Of a stretch of DNA of 20,291 nt, positions 1 through 7,697 are shown in pieces. Source of the stretch: an uncultured Bacteroidales bacterium. Its GTDB lineage: Bacteria; Bacteroidota; Bacteroidia; Bacteroidales; Paludibacteraceae. The stretch is from positions 1-20,291 of the forward strand of contig CAIWIS010000571.1 in assembly GCA_903912795.1 (NCBI GenBank). Direction: 5' to 3'. The position numbers were made by a program, and so were the translations under genes. Every line of letters begins with the position of its first letter. Position 1 is the first letter of the stretch. A model generated the notes under the pieces. That model was not told the origin of the DNA. It searched no databases and was given only the letters and a program-made list of their open reading frames with translations.

Positions 1-876
1 CCATTTGGTAAGTGTGTGTTTCTCGAGCATTTTGTGTGCATTAATTATCAGCAAAGGTGCAGCCGCTTCGAAACCAACGCGTCCTTTTATACCAATAATA
101 GTATCGCCAATATGCATATCGCGTCCAATGCCATATTTGTTTGCAATATCTTCTAAGGCATTAATTAAAATCACTTTATTTTCATTTCCAACACCATTAA
201 CAGCGCAAATCTCACCTTTTTCGAAACTAATTGTTACGAGCTCCTCACCTTGCTTTTCAATTTGGCTTGGATATGCTGCTTCTGGCAATGTTTGCTCCGA
301 CTTTAATGTTTCTTTACCACCAATTGAAGTTCCCCACAAGCCTTTATTAATGGAGTATTCCATTTTAGTAAAGTCGGCCACAAAACCATGTTCTTTAAGG
401 TAATTAATTTCATATTCACGCGTAAGTACCATGTCGCGTGTTGGAGTCAGAATTTTGATTTCAGGAGCAATAACATCAAAAGTCAAATCAAAACGAACTT
501 GGTCGTTTCCAGCCCCTGTACTTCCATGTGCCACATAATCGGCACCAATTTCTTTAGCATAATGAATTATGGCCAGTGCCTGAAAAATACGTTCGGAACT
601 AACAGAAATGGGATAAGTACCATTCCGAAGCACATTGCCAAATACCATGTATTTTATGCTTTTATCGTAATACTCTTGCGTTACATCCAATGTGGCATGC
701 GATGTAGCACCTAAGCGATAGGCCTTATCTTCGATTATTTTTAATTCCTCGTCACTAAATCCACCAGTATTTGCTACTGCAGTATGCACTTCGTATCCTT
801 TTTCTTTAGCAAGATACATGGCGCAAAATGAAGTATCCAATCCACCACTAAATGCCAATAATACTTTTTCTTTCAT
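1..876 (-). CDS. argG: Argininosuccinate synthase (C-terminal part outside window)
   Basis: Joins citrulline and aspartate, using ATP, to give argininosuccinate in cytosolic arginine synthesis. I translated the minus strand from the ATG at 874-876: the reading frame stays open for 292 codons to the window edge. It starts MKEKVLLAFSGGLDTS, with the ATP-binding PP-motif SGGLDTS at residues 10-16, followed by VANTGGF, the HGSTGAGNDQVRFD segment and GLWGTSIGG, all typical of ArgG. The family is about 400 residues, so roughly 110 are missing. It is the last visible gene of a minus-strand set argR-GNAT-argG, 59 nt after the acyltransferase, and is probably controlled by ArgR. Identity is firm; only the missing C-terminus is unseen. 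Confidence 0.96.
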   Translation of the reverse strand, partial: MKEKVLLAFSGGLDTSFCAMYLAKEKGYEVHTAVANTGGFSDEELKIIEDKAYRLGATSHATLDVTQEYYDKSIKYMVFGNVLRNGTYPISVSSERIFQALAIIHYAKEIGADYVAHGSTGAGNDQVRFDLTFDVIAPEIKILTPTRDMVLTREYEINYLKEHGFVADFTKMEYSINKGLWGTSIGGKETLKSEQTLPEAAYPSQIEKQGEELVTISFEKGEICAVNGVGNENKVILINALEDIANKYGIGRDMHIGDTIIGIKGRVGFEAAAPLLIINAHKMLEKHTLTKW

Positions 877-891
877 TTTAAATATGTCAAG

Positions 892-916
892 AGTCTAAAG
901 ACAAAAGTCTAAAGAC
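892..916. repeat. Two direct copies of AGTCTAAAGAC
   Basis: The 11-mer AGTCTAAAGAC occurs at 892-902 and again at 906-916, separated by AAA. Each copy holds a small dyad (GTCT..AGAC). It lies in the short gap between the GNAT gene and the argG start codon, so it would be in the intercistronic mRNA. No function can be assigned. Confidence 0.6.
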
Positions 917-935
917 GATTAATAACTATAGTTTT

Positions 936-1499
936 CTATTTTTCCTCATCTTTAGCCGGGTCAAAGAGCATGCCTGTACATAAACAATGTTTACGATTAG
1001 TACGTTGTAAAATATCGTAATTCACGCAGCTCTGACAGCCTTTCCAAAAGGATTCGTCATCGGTAAGTTCGGAGAAGGTAACTGGTTTATACCCCAGTTC
1101 GGAGTTAATTTTCATAACGGCCAATCCAGTTGTTAAACCAAATATTTTAGCATTAGGGTATCGCTGACGCGAAAGTTCAAATGCTTTGCGTTTAATCTTT
1201 TTAGCCAAGCCTTGTCCGCGGTATTTATCAACAACAATAAGCCCTGAGTTAGCCACAAATTTTTTATTTCCCCAAGTTTCGATATAACAGAAACCTGCAA
1301 ACTCGTCACCAGCCAAAGCAATAATTGCCTTCCCTTCTTTCATTTTCTGCTCTACATATTCGGGCGAACGACGTGCAATACCTGTGCCACGCACTTTGGC
1401 TGCGGCAGCAATTGTATCTAAAATAGTGTCGACATATCCCAGATATTTTTCGTCGGCAATTTGGACCGTTATATTATCAACGGTAAAGTTCGTATTCAT
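936..1499 (-). CDS. GNAT acyltransferase of the arginine cluster, possible glutamate N-acyltransferase
   Basis: A GNAT-fold protein of 187 residues with the acyl-CoA pyrophosphate-binding loop RGQGLA at residues 94-99. It lies between argR and argG, which suggests a role in arginine synthesis. The natural inference is transfer of an acetyl or succinyl group to glutamate, the first committed step; Bacteroides are known to use N-succinylated intermediates at the carbamoyltransferase step. I chose the ATG at 1499, because the longer frame to 1520 would need a TTG start and adds only seven residues. The C-terminal tail is unusual for a GNAT: C155-x2-C158 and C172-x-C174, a possible zinc or redox site. 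Gap to argR is 47 nt. GNAT identity is solid; the substrate is inferred from context. Confidence 0.82.
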   Translation of the reverse strand: MNTNFTVDNITVQIADEKYLGYVDTILDTIAAAAKVRGTGIARRSPEYVEQKMKEGKAIIALAGDEFAGFCYIETWGNKKFVANSGLIVVDKYRGQGLAKKIKRKAFELSRQRYPNAKIFGLTTGLAVMKINSELGYKPVTFSELTDDESFWKGCQSCVNYDILQRTNRKHCLCTGMLFDPAKDEEK

Positions 1500-1546
1500 T
1501 CTTGTAAAAGTCCTTTTCAATTATGCCTGTTAAGGCTTCAAAATTC

Positions 1547-2014
1547 TCAATTCTCAGCAAAAGTATTCTTCATCATCTGCAAAATATCATCGCGTGTTAT
1601 TCCTTCGCGTGGAATCACCAATATGGTATCATCGCCGGCAATTGTTCCAAGAACTTCATCCGTTGCTTTGTTGTCGATATCCCAAGCAATGGCACTTGCA
1701 TATCCTGGTTTCGTTTTCACCACTGCCAATTGTCCCGAGAACTCTACACTTAACACTGCACCATACGAAATTGTTGGATTGGCTGTAGGTTGTACCGCAA
1801 GTGGCTTATTGTAAACCGGTAAAATATACTTGTACAATCCGTTCGACAGAGGCGTTTTGGCTACTTTTAATAGCTTCAAATCGCGCGAAAGAGTTGCCTG
1901 AGTTACATCACATTGCCTTTCGATAAGTAGTTTCAATAGTTCTTCCTGACTACCTACTACTTTGGATCGGAGAATCTCTGAAATTACCTGCAATCGGTTT
2001 CGTTTATTCTTCAT
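1547..2014 (-). CDS. argR: Arginine repressor ArgR
   Basis: Arginine-responsive hexameric transcription regulator of the ArgR/AhrC family, 155 residues, a usual length. The N-terminal winged helix carries the SR pair of the recognition helix at residues 43-44 (within ATLSRDL). The C-terminal oligomerisation and arginine-binding domain has GTIAGDDT at 123-130, whose aspartates contact arginine in the family. The start is the ATG at 2012-2014. It is the first gene of the argR-GNAT-argG set, so autoregulation and control of the pathway genes is expected; candidate operator sites lie in its leader (2064-2098). Confidence 0.95.
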   Translation of the reverse strand: MKNKRNRLQVISEILRSKVVGSQEELLKLLIERQCDVTQATLSRDLKLLKVAKTPLSNGLYKYILPVYNKPLAVQPTANPTISYGAVLSVEFSGQLAVVKTKPGYASAIAWDIDNKATDEVLGTIAGDDTILVIPREGITRDDILQMMKNTFAEN

Positions 2015-2063
2015 TTCGTAATTTTAAATATGCGTATTTTGTTTCGTTGTTTCTTATAAAAAA

Positions 2064-2098
2064 TGTATATTTTATCAATATAATTGCATAAATATCTA
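2064..2098 (-). promoter_or_regulatory. Candidate tandem ARG boxes in the argR leader
   Basis: Two 14-bp sites, TGTATATTTTATCA at 2064-2077 and TGCATAAATATCTA at 2085-2098, each match the ArgR core TGAATwwwwATTCA at 7 of 10 fixed positions. They start exactly 21 bp apart, the pairing known for ArgR operators (18-bp boxes with a 3-bp gap). They lie just downstream of the predicted argR -7 element, where a bound repressor would block the start of transcription. AT-rich background makes single matches cheap; the phased spacing beside an argR gene is the stronger argument. Confidence 0.5.
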
Positions 2099-2107
2099 TT
2101 TCGGGTG

Positions 2108-2137
2108 CAAATATACGGTTTTTATTCTGTTTGACAA
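2108..2137 (-). promoter_or_regulatory. Predicted argR promoter, Bacteroidota type
   Basis: On the minus strand TATATTTG (2108-2115) fits the Bacteroidota -7 consensus TAnnTTTG. A TTG triplet (2135-2137) sits 19 nt upstream, near the usual place of the -33 element. Transcription would start near 2103, leaving an argR leader of roughly 90 nt that contains both ARG-box candidates. Confidence 0.55.
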
Positions 2138-2252
2138 TGACAATATTGCATATTTTGAGTTAAAAACTCCAATTTTTGTATATTTAATGCTTATCTAAAA
2201 TAATGATAGTTTGTATTTTTATATTCTTGCATGTGGTTTTCAAAAAAAGCCG

Positions 2253-2260
2253 TAACTTTG
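2253..2260 (+). promoter_or_regulatory. Predicted -7 element for rbfA
   Basis: TAACTTTG matches TAnnTTTG 56 nt before the rbfA ATG. The nearest TTG upstream (2227-2229) is 23 nt away, a little far for a -33 element, so only the -7 part is supported. Confidence 0.5.
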
Positions 2261-2315
2261 CCATTCTTTGCAAAATGCATCCGAATTAATATACAAACTA
2301 GAAAACTAAATAAAA

Positions 2316-2690
2316 ATGGAAACTACAAGACAACAAAAAATATCGCGCATGTTGCAAAAAGAATTAGGAGAAATCTTTTTGTTGTACGCCCGTGAGTTGC
2401 ACGGCACACTTATAACAGTAACTGCTGTACGCATTAGCCCCGATTTAGGTATTGCACGCACACATTTAAGCATATTTCCTAGCAATAAAAGCAAAGAAGT
2501 AATTGAGAAAGTAAATGCCGACACAAGAGCCATCCGTTTTGACTTGGGTAAACGTGTTCGTAATCAGTTGCGTATAGTGCCCGAATTGTTTTTCCACGTT
2601 GATGATTCGTTGGATTATCTTGAAAACATCGATAAATTATTGAAGCAAGACCCACCTTCGCCCCTACCCCTAAGCCCCGAAGGGGAATAA
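2316..2690 (+). CDS. rbfA: 30S ribosome-binding factor A with a repeat-encoded tail
   Basis: RbfA binds the small ribosomal subunit and helps mature the 5' end of 16S rRNA. The 124-residue protein opens METTRQQKISRMLQKELGEI and has the family's KH-like fold segments: TVTAVRISPDLGIARTHLSI in the first half, the turn LGKRVRNQLRIVPELFF, then VDDSLDYLENIDKLL at the end. The last 13 residues (DPPSPLPLSPEGE) do not belong to the family. They are encoded by a GC-rich intergenic-type repeat (see 2660-2686) that supplies the stop codon. The natural protein probably ended near residue 111. Together with the downstream permease, 15 nt away, it forms a likely two-gene transcript. No Shine-Dalgarno site is seen, as usual in this phylum. 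Confidence 0.93.
   Translation: METTRQQKISRMLQKELGEIFLLYARELHGTLITVTAVRISPDLGIARTHLSIFPSNKSKEVIEKVNADTRAIRFDLGKRVRNQLRIVPELFFHVDDSLDYLENIDKLLKQDPPSPLPLSPEGE
2660..2686 (+). repeat. GC-rich hairpin repeat, copy 1, inside the rbfA 3' end
   Basis: GCCCCT (2660-2665), nine bases, then the dyad CCCCGAAGGGGA (2675-2686). A second copy with the same two blocks, eight bases apart and on the opposite strand, is at 18186-18211. The base composition stands out from the AT-rich surroundings. This copy is translated in frame as the proline-rich end of RbfA. Confidence 0.75.
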
Positions 2691-2705
2691 AAATGGAATA
2701 GCATA

Positions 2706-3947
2706 ATGGCAGAGAAAACAAATTTCAATCATAAGTGGCTCGATTTATCCTTTTCGGTAAGGATAGCTCGACGCTATTTGTTTTCGAAAAAATCGCACAA
2801 TGCCATAAATATTATCTCAGCAATCTCGGCTATAGGTGTAGCAATTGGCACCATGGCACTTGTAGTTGTACTCTCGGTATTTAATGGTTTCGAAGGGCTA
2901 ATTAGCGATATGTTTTCGGCTTTTGACCCAGAACTACGTATAAGTTTATCGCAAGGTAAAAGCTTTGATTTACAGCAAGCTGATGTACAAAAAGTAAAAC
3001 AATTAAAAGAGATAGCCATTTTCACCGAGATAGTTGAAGAAAATGCTTTGTTACGTTTTAAAGACAAACAAATGCCCGCAACTGTAAAAGGTGTAAGCAA
3101 AAACTACGCTCAATTGGCTGATATAAAAAAAATTATTAGCGATGGCAAATTTGAACTTTACGATGGAGCTTTTGAACGTATAGTAACCGGAGTTGGAGTG
3201 GCCAATACATTGGGTTTGAGTGCTCATTTTATAGATCCAATCTTTATTTATGCTCCAAAACGAAATTCGAAAATAAACCTGCTTCGTCCCGAAACAAGTT
3301 TCAACCAAACGGCATGCTTCGCTTCGGGGATATTTACGACCAACCAAGTACAATACGATGAAAAGTATGTACTAGTATCGCTCAATCAAGCCCGCCAACT
3401 ATTTGATTATGATTCAACTGTAGTAACAGCCATTGAACTAAAATTAGTATCAGATTCAAAAATTGATATTGTAAAAAAAGAAATTGAAACTATACTTGGA
3501 CCAAACTATCAAGTAAAAAACAGATTTGAGCAACAGGAAAGTTTTTTTAAAATAATGAAAATTGAAAAATGGATAACTTTTCTTATCCTCAGTTTCATTT
3601 TATTGATTGCTAGTTTTAATATAATTGGCTCATTATCAATGCTGATAATAGATAAAAAAAGTGATATTTCGACACTTGAAAGTTTGGGTGCCAACAAAAA
3701 ACTCATACGTCGTATATTTTTGTTCGAAGGTTGGATGATATCGGCAACAGGCGCAATATTGGGAATAATACTCGGGACCGCAATTTGTTTACTGCAAGAG
3801 TTTTTTGGAATATTGAAACTAGGAAATGACTTTGTAGTTGATGCATACCCCATATCAACCAATTTTATGGACATCGTACTTATCTTTTTCACTGTTCTTT
3901 TAATGGGCTTTATTGCCGCCTTGTATCCTGTAAAGTATTTAAAGTAG
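2706..3947 (+). CDS. LolC/LolE-type ABC transporter permease (FtsX/MacB fold)
   Basis: Inner-membrane permease of 413 residues, the family's usual size. It opens with the LolC/E signature region IARRYLFSKKSHNAINIIS (residues about 20-38) and a first membrane helix (SAIGVAIGTMALVVVLSVF). A periplasmic domain of about 220 residues follows, then three C-terminal helices around 288-312, 340-362 and 385-407. In the Lol pathway such permeases release lipoproteins from the inner membrane to a carrier, driven by a LolD ATPase; no ATPase gene is in this window, so the partner must be encoded elsewhere. Placement after rbfA with a 15-nt gap suggests co-transcription. The exact substrate, lipoprotein or other, cannot be read from sequence. 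Confidence 0.85.
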   Translation: MAEKTNFNHKWLDLSFSVRIARRYLFSKKSHNAINIISAISAIGVAIGTMALVVVLSVFNGFEGLISDMFSAFDPELRISLSQGKSFDLQQADVQKVKQLKEIAIFTEIVEENALLRFKDKQMPATVKGVSKNYAQLADIKKIISDGKFELYDGAFERIVTGVGVANTLGLSAHFIDPIFIYAPKRNSKINLLRPETSFNQTACFASGIFTTNQVQYDEKYVLVSLNQARQLFDYDSTVVTAIELKLVSDSKIDIVKKEIETILGPNYQVKNRFEQQESFFKIMKIEKWITFLILSFILLIASFNIIGSLSMLIIDKKSDISTLESLGANKKLIRRIFLFEGWMISATGAILGIILGTAICLLQEFFGILKLGNDFVVDAYPISTNFMDIVLIFFTVLLMGFIAALYPVKYLK

Positions 3948-4028
3948 TTCAAAACTGCAACTCAACAACCATATCTTACTAAACTTCAACAGTTTAAAAA
4001 ATCATTTTCCCTTCTCAACTAATTTCAC

Positions 4029-4036
4029 TACCTTTG
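4029..4036 (+). promoter_or_regulatory. Predicted -7 element for der
   Basis: TACCTTTG matches TAnnTTTG 102 nt before the der ATG, giving a leader of about 95 nt. No clear -33 TTTG is visible at the usual distance. Confidence 0.5.
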
Positions 4037-4059
4037 CACAAAATTATTATTTGCACCCA

Positions 4060-4086
4060 CACATCCGATTTGTGAAAATCGATGTG
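4060..4086 (+). promoter_or_regulatory. Hairpin in the der 5' leader
   Basis: CACAT (4060-4064) pairs with ATGTG (4082-4086) and CGATTT (4066-4071) pairs with AAATCG (4076-4081). Together they form an 11-bp stem with a single bulged C and a GTGA tetraloop. It has no T-run after it, so it is not a terminator. It is the only strong structure in this leader; a role in der expression is possible but unproven. Confidence 0.5.
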
Positions 4087-4138
4087 AACTGAAAAATGGA
4101 ATGTAAATATCTGAATCATTTAGATATACAAAAAACAA

Positions 4139-5451
4139 ATGGGAAATATTGTAGCAATTGTAGGGCGTCCGAATGTAGGAAAATCGACCCTTTTTAACAG
4201 GCTTACTAAAAGTAGACGAGCCATTGTAAACGAAGAAGCGGGAACCACGCGTGACCGTCAGTATGGAAAATCAGAATGGTCAGGACGCGAGTTCTCCATA
4301 ATTGACACCGGCGGATGGGTGGTAAACTCAACCGACATTTTCGAAGATGAAATAAAACGCCATGTAGTATTGGCCATCGAAGAAGCAGATGTTGTTTTAT
4401 TCTTGGTTGACATACAAAATGGCATTACCGATTACGACCTCGAAGTGGCACAAATTCTGCGCCGAAGCACCAAACCTATTTTACTAGTATCCAACAAAGC
4501 CGATACACACGAGTGGCAATACAATGCAGCTGAGTTTTACAAACTTGGATTGGGCGAACCTTCTATTATTTCGGCAATTAATGGATTGGGAACAGGTGAT
4601 TTGCTCGACGAACTACTCACACATTTCAACCCCGATGTGGTTGAAGATATTGAAGACGAATTACCACGTTTTGCAGTGGTAGGACGACCAAATGCTGGAA
4701 AATCGTCGATTGTGAATGCCTTTATGGGCGAGGAACGAACCATTGTAACCGAAATAGCTGGCACTACACGCGATGCCATTTATACCCGATTTAATAAATT
4801 TGGGCATGATTTCTATTTAGTTGATACTGCGGGGATACGTAAAAAAGCAAAAGTAAACGAAGATTTAGAGTATTATTCGGTAGTGCGTGCTATACGTGCC
4901 ATCGAAAACGCCGATGTTTGTATTTTGATGATTGATGCTACACGTGGTATCGAAAGTCAGGATTTGAATATATTTTCGTTGATACAAAAAAATAAAAAAG
5001 GATTGGTAGTTGTAATCAACAAATGGGATTTGGTTGAAAACAAAGAAGCGAACGATATTAAAAATATCGAAAAATCAATCCGCGAGCGTTTAGCACCTTT
5101 TGTTGACTTTCCTATCATTTTCACATCGGTTACTACTAAACAACGTATCCTAAAGGTAGTTGAAACAGCAGTTCAGGTGTACGAAAATAAATTCCGCAAA
5201 ATACCTACAGCCAAACTTAATGAGTTTTTATTGCCACAAATCGAGAATTATCCTCCGCCAGCATTAAAAGGTAAATATATTAAAATCAAATACATAACAC
5301 AATTACCGAATACGTACATTCCTACATTTGTGTTTTTGCCAATTTGCCACAATATGTAAAAGAGCCTTACAAACGCTTTTTGGAAAATAAAATTAGGGCT
5401 AAATACGAATTTACAGGAACGCCAATTCAAATTTTTATACGTCAAAAATAA
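4139..5451 (+). CDS. der: Ribosome-assembly GTPase Der (EngA), frameshifted near the 3' end
   Basis: Double-GTPase factor needed for 50S subunit assembly. The first G domain begins with GRPNVGKST (residues 8-16) and the second with GRPNAGKSS near residue 180; both have DTxG switch and NKxD motifs (SNKAD, NKWD). A C-terminal KH-like domain follows. The uninterrupted frame ends early at 5359 with an odd tail after FVF. Adding one T to the five-T run at 5333-5337 restores FVFFANLPQYVKEPYKRF and a reading frame to the TAA at 5449-5451, giving 437 residues, the expected length. As written, about 37 KH residues are lost. Der is essential in bacteria studied, so a base-call error in the homopolymer is likelier than a true loss. 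A terminator follows at once. Confidence 0.93.
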
Positions 5452-5461
5452 AACAATAAAG

Positions 5462-5492
5462 AACTATCACAGTCAAAAAGTGGTAGTTTTTT
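5462..5492 (+). terminator. Rho-independent terminator after der
   Basis: AACTATCAC (5462-5470) pairs with GTGGTAGTT (5480-5488), nine pairs with one wobble, followed by TTTTTT through 5492. It starts ten bases after the restored der stop codon, which also supports 5451 as the true gene end. Confidence 0.8.
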
Positions 5493-5541
5493 ATTTTAGC
5501 ATATTTGAATTTACGGAAAGAAGTTTTTCATTAAAAAATAT

Positions 5542-5549
5542 TATCTTTG
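5542..5549 (+). promoter_or_regulatory. Predicted -7 element for rpoN
   Basis: TATCTTTG matches TAnnTTTG 37 nt before the rpoN ATG, downstream of the der terminator. A run of five T (5524-5528) lies near the -33 position but is not TTTG. Confidence 0.5.
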
Positions 5550-5586
5550 CGCTACAATCAATGCTAATTTTGGTTTTGAAATCATT

Positions 5587-7041
5587 ATGTTAAAACAACA
5601 GTTACAACAAAAACTGCAACAAAAACTTTCGCCTGCTCAAATTCAGGTTATCAAGATGCTCGAAGTGCCTACTTTGGAGCTCGAAGAACGCATCCGACAA
5701 GAGCTTGAGGAAAATCCTGCATTGGAAGAAGGTGCTGAAGCAGACAAGGAAGCAGATGATTTTGACGATGAATATAGTAACGAAGATGGCGGTAATAACG
5801 ATGATTTTGACCCTGATGAATATATGATGGATGATGACATTCCGGATTATAAGCTAAAAACAAACAATACTTCCAAAGACGATAAAAGAGAAGACATTCC
5901 ATTCACAGTAGGAATGACATTTCACGAAAATTTGATTGACCAACTCGGATTACTGAAACTTTCTGAACATCAACATTTACTAGCCGAATATGTAATTGGT
6001 AATATAGATGATGAGGGATATTTGCGACGTACAGCAGAATCGATGGTGGACGATATTGTGTTTCAGGCAGGTATACAAACAACAGATGAAGAAATGATGG
6101 ACATTGTACATCTAATTCGTCAATTTGACCCTGCAGGTGTAGGTGCCACAACTTTACAAGAATGTCTTTTATTGCAACTTGAGCGAAAAGCACAGAAAGT
6201 GGAAGTTAGCTTAGCCACTAAAATTCTATCCAATTATTTTGATGAATTTACAAAAAAACATTACGATAAAATTACAAAAAGCCTAAACATCGACGACGAA
6301 CAGCTTAAGAAAGTTATAACCGAAATAACACATCTGAATCCAAAGCCAGGAAATGCTTGGGGTGGGAATATTTTGGAGAAATCAATGTCGACCATTGTGC
6401 CCGATTTTATACTCGAAACGGAAGGAAATCAATTGATTGTGCAACTCAACAACAGTAATGTACCCGAATTACGGGTGAATACCACATACAACGAAATGTT
6501 TCAGGATTATGCATCGAACAAGAAAAATCAATCGCGCGAGATGAAAGATGCTGTGATGTTTGTGAAACAAAAAATTGATGCTGCACGTTGGTTTATCGAT
6601 GCTATTAAGCAACGTCAGCAAACGCTCCTGACTACTATGACTGCCATAGTTAAATTCCAAAAGGAGTTTTTCCTGGAAGGCGACGATACATTTTTAAAGC
6701 CAATGATTCTGAAAGATATTGCCGATATTACCGGCTACGATATTTCAACCATTTCCAGAGTTAGCAATAGCAAATATATACAAACTGATTTTGGAGTATA
6801 TCCAGTAAAATACTTTTTCTCTGAATCTATGACAAATGATTCAGGCGAGGAAGTTTCGACCAGGGAAATTAAAAAAATACTTCAGGATTGTATAGGCAAC
6901 GAGAACAAACGTAAACCACTCAACGACGATGCTCTTGCAGATGTTTTAAAAGAAAAAGGGTATTTAATTGCACGTCGGACAATAGCAAAATACCGTGAAC
7001 AATTAAATATACCAGTAGCACGGCTACGAAAAGAAATTTAA
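5587..7041 (+). CDS. rpoN: RNA polymerase sigma-54 factor
   Basis: Sigma-54 of 484 residues, directing RNA polymerase to -24/-12 promoters that need AAA+ activator proteins. Region I (about 1-50) is glutamine- and leucine-rich and includes LSPAQIQVIKMLEVPTLELE. Region II (about 52-85) is a strongly acidic linker. The core-binding part follows, with the conserved FDPAGVGATTLQECLLLQL segment. Near the C-terminus lie the helix-turn-helix region (DISTISRVSNSKYIQTDFG) and the diagnostic RpoN box ARRTIAKYRE at 462-471. It is complete with no missing element. It has its own predicted promoter and is followed after 2 nt by a membrane-protein gene, probably co-transcribed, and then by prfB. No enhancer-binding activator gene is visible here. 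Confidence 0.97.
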   Translation: MLKQQLQQKLQQKLSPAQIQVIKMLEVPTLELEERIRQELEENPALEEGAEADKEADDFDDEYSNEDGGNNDDFDPDEYMMDDDIPDYKLKTNNTSKDDKREDIPFTVGMTFHENLIDQLGLLKLSEHQHLLAEYVIGNIDDEGYLRRTAESMVDDIVFQAGIQTTDEEMMDIVHLIRQFDPAGVGATTLQECLLLQLERKAQKVEVSLATKILSNYFDEFTKKHYDKITKSLNIDDEQLKKVITEITHLNPKPGNAWGGNILEKSMSTIVPDFILETEGNQLIVQLNNSNVPELRVNTTYNEMFQDYASNKKNQSREMKDAVMFVKQKIDAARWFIDAIKQRQQTLLTTMTAIVKFQKEFFLEGDDTFLKPMILKDIADITGYDISTISRVSNSKYIQTDFGVYPVKYFFSESMTNDSGEEVSTREIKKILQDCIGNENKRKPLNDDALADVLKEKGYLIARRTIAKYREQLNIPVARLRKEI

Positions 7042-7043
7042 AC

Positions 7044-7649
7044 ATGAATAAATTTTACAACACCATATCTATAGTGTTTCAACCATTGTTAATGCCAACT
7101 TATGGCATGTCAATGCTGATAAATTTGGACTTATTTGATGTAATTCCATTTACATGGCGACTGGTAGCTATATTTGGAACATTTATCTTTACGGGTATAA
7201 TGCCTGCAGCGCCCATTTTACTATTGATGAAAAAAGGAGAAATCAACGATTTATTTATTTCGAAACGCGAGCAACGAACAATGCCTTATTTGTTTTCGTT
7301 TTTGTCGTATGCCTTTTGGACTTTATTTTTACATAGAGTATTAAATTTACCTTTATTTATGGTTGCAATAGGTATAGGCACCACACTATCAATAGTTTTC
7401 ATAACGCTTATAAATTTTAAATGGAAAATATCAGCTCACCTTTCGGGAATTGGTGGTTTGGTAGGCGGTATTTTTGGTGTGAGTTACCGTATGGCTTATA
7501 ATCCACTATGGCTCTTTATATTAATATTGGCAATATCAGCTCTAGTAGCCTTATCACGGATAGAACTTAAGGCACATACACCCCTCCAAACACTGGCTGG
7601 ATTTACACTAGGATTTTTATCGGTTTTTATACCTTGCATTTATTTATAA
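7044..7649 (+). CDS. PAP2-like integral membrane protein with a degenerate active site
   Basis: A hydrophobic protein of 201 residues with about six predicted membrane helices. It has a layout like the PAP2 (type 2 phosphatidic acid phosphatase) signature: K74...R78..P81; the PSGH-like SAHLSG with H132; and SR-x5-H at 171-178. Q182 stands where the catalytic-triad aspartate usually is. Family members dephosphorylate lipid phosphates such as undecaprenyl pyrophosphate. Whether this one is active is uncertain given the Q and the imperfect first two motifs. The start codon is 2 nt after the rpoN stop, so the two are likely translated from one message, although no functional link is evident. Confidence 0.65.
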   Translation: MNKFYNTISIVFQPLLMPTYGMSMLINLDLFDVIPFTWRLVAIFGTFIFTGIMPAAPILLLMKKGEINDLFISKREQRTMPYLFSFLSYAFWTLFLHRVLNLPLFMVAIGIGTTLSIVFITLINFKWKISAHLSGIGGLVGGIFGVSYRMAYNPLWLFILILAISALVALSRIELKAHTPLQTLAGFTLGFLSVFIPCIYL

Positions 7650-7697
7650 GACTTTACAATTGATATTCAATAATTTTCATCACATAAAACAAAACAA

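Noticed and set aside
5..714. Open frames on the plus strand over 5-403 and 388-714
   Set aside because: They are antisense shadows of argG, whose minus-strand frame is open and clearly homologous to argininosuccinate synthase.
892..916. Possible CRISPR-like direct repeat
   Set aside because: Only two 11-base units three bases apart; no spacer array.
2106..2119. Third ARG-box-like site 21 bp after the second
   Set aside because: It matches the consensus poorly and coincides with the argR -7 element, which explains its bases.
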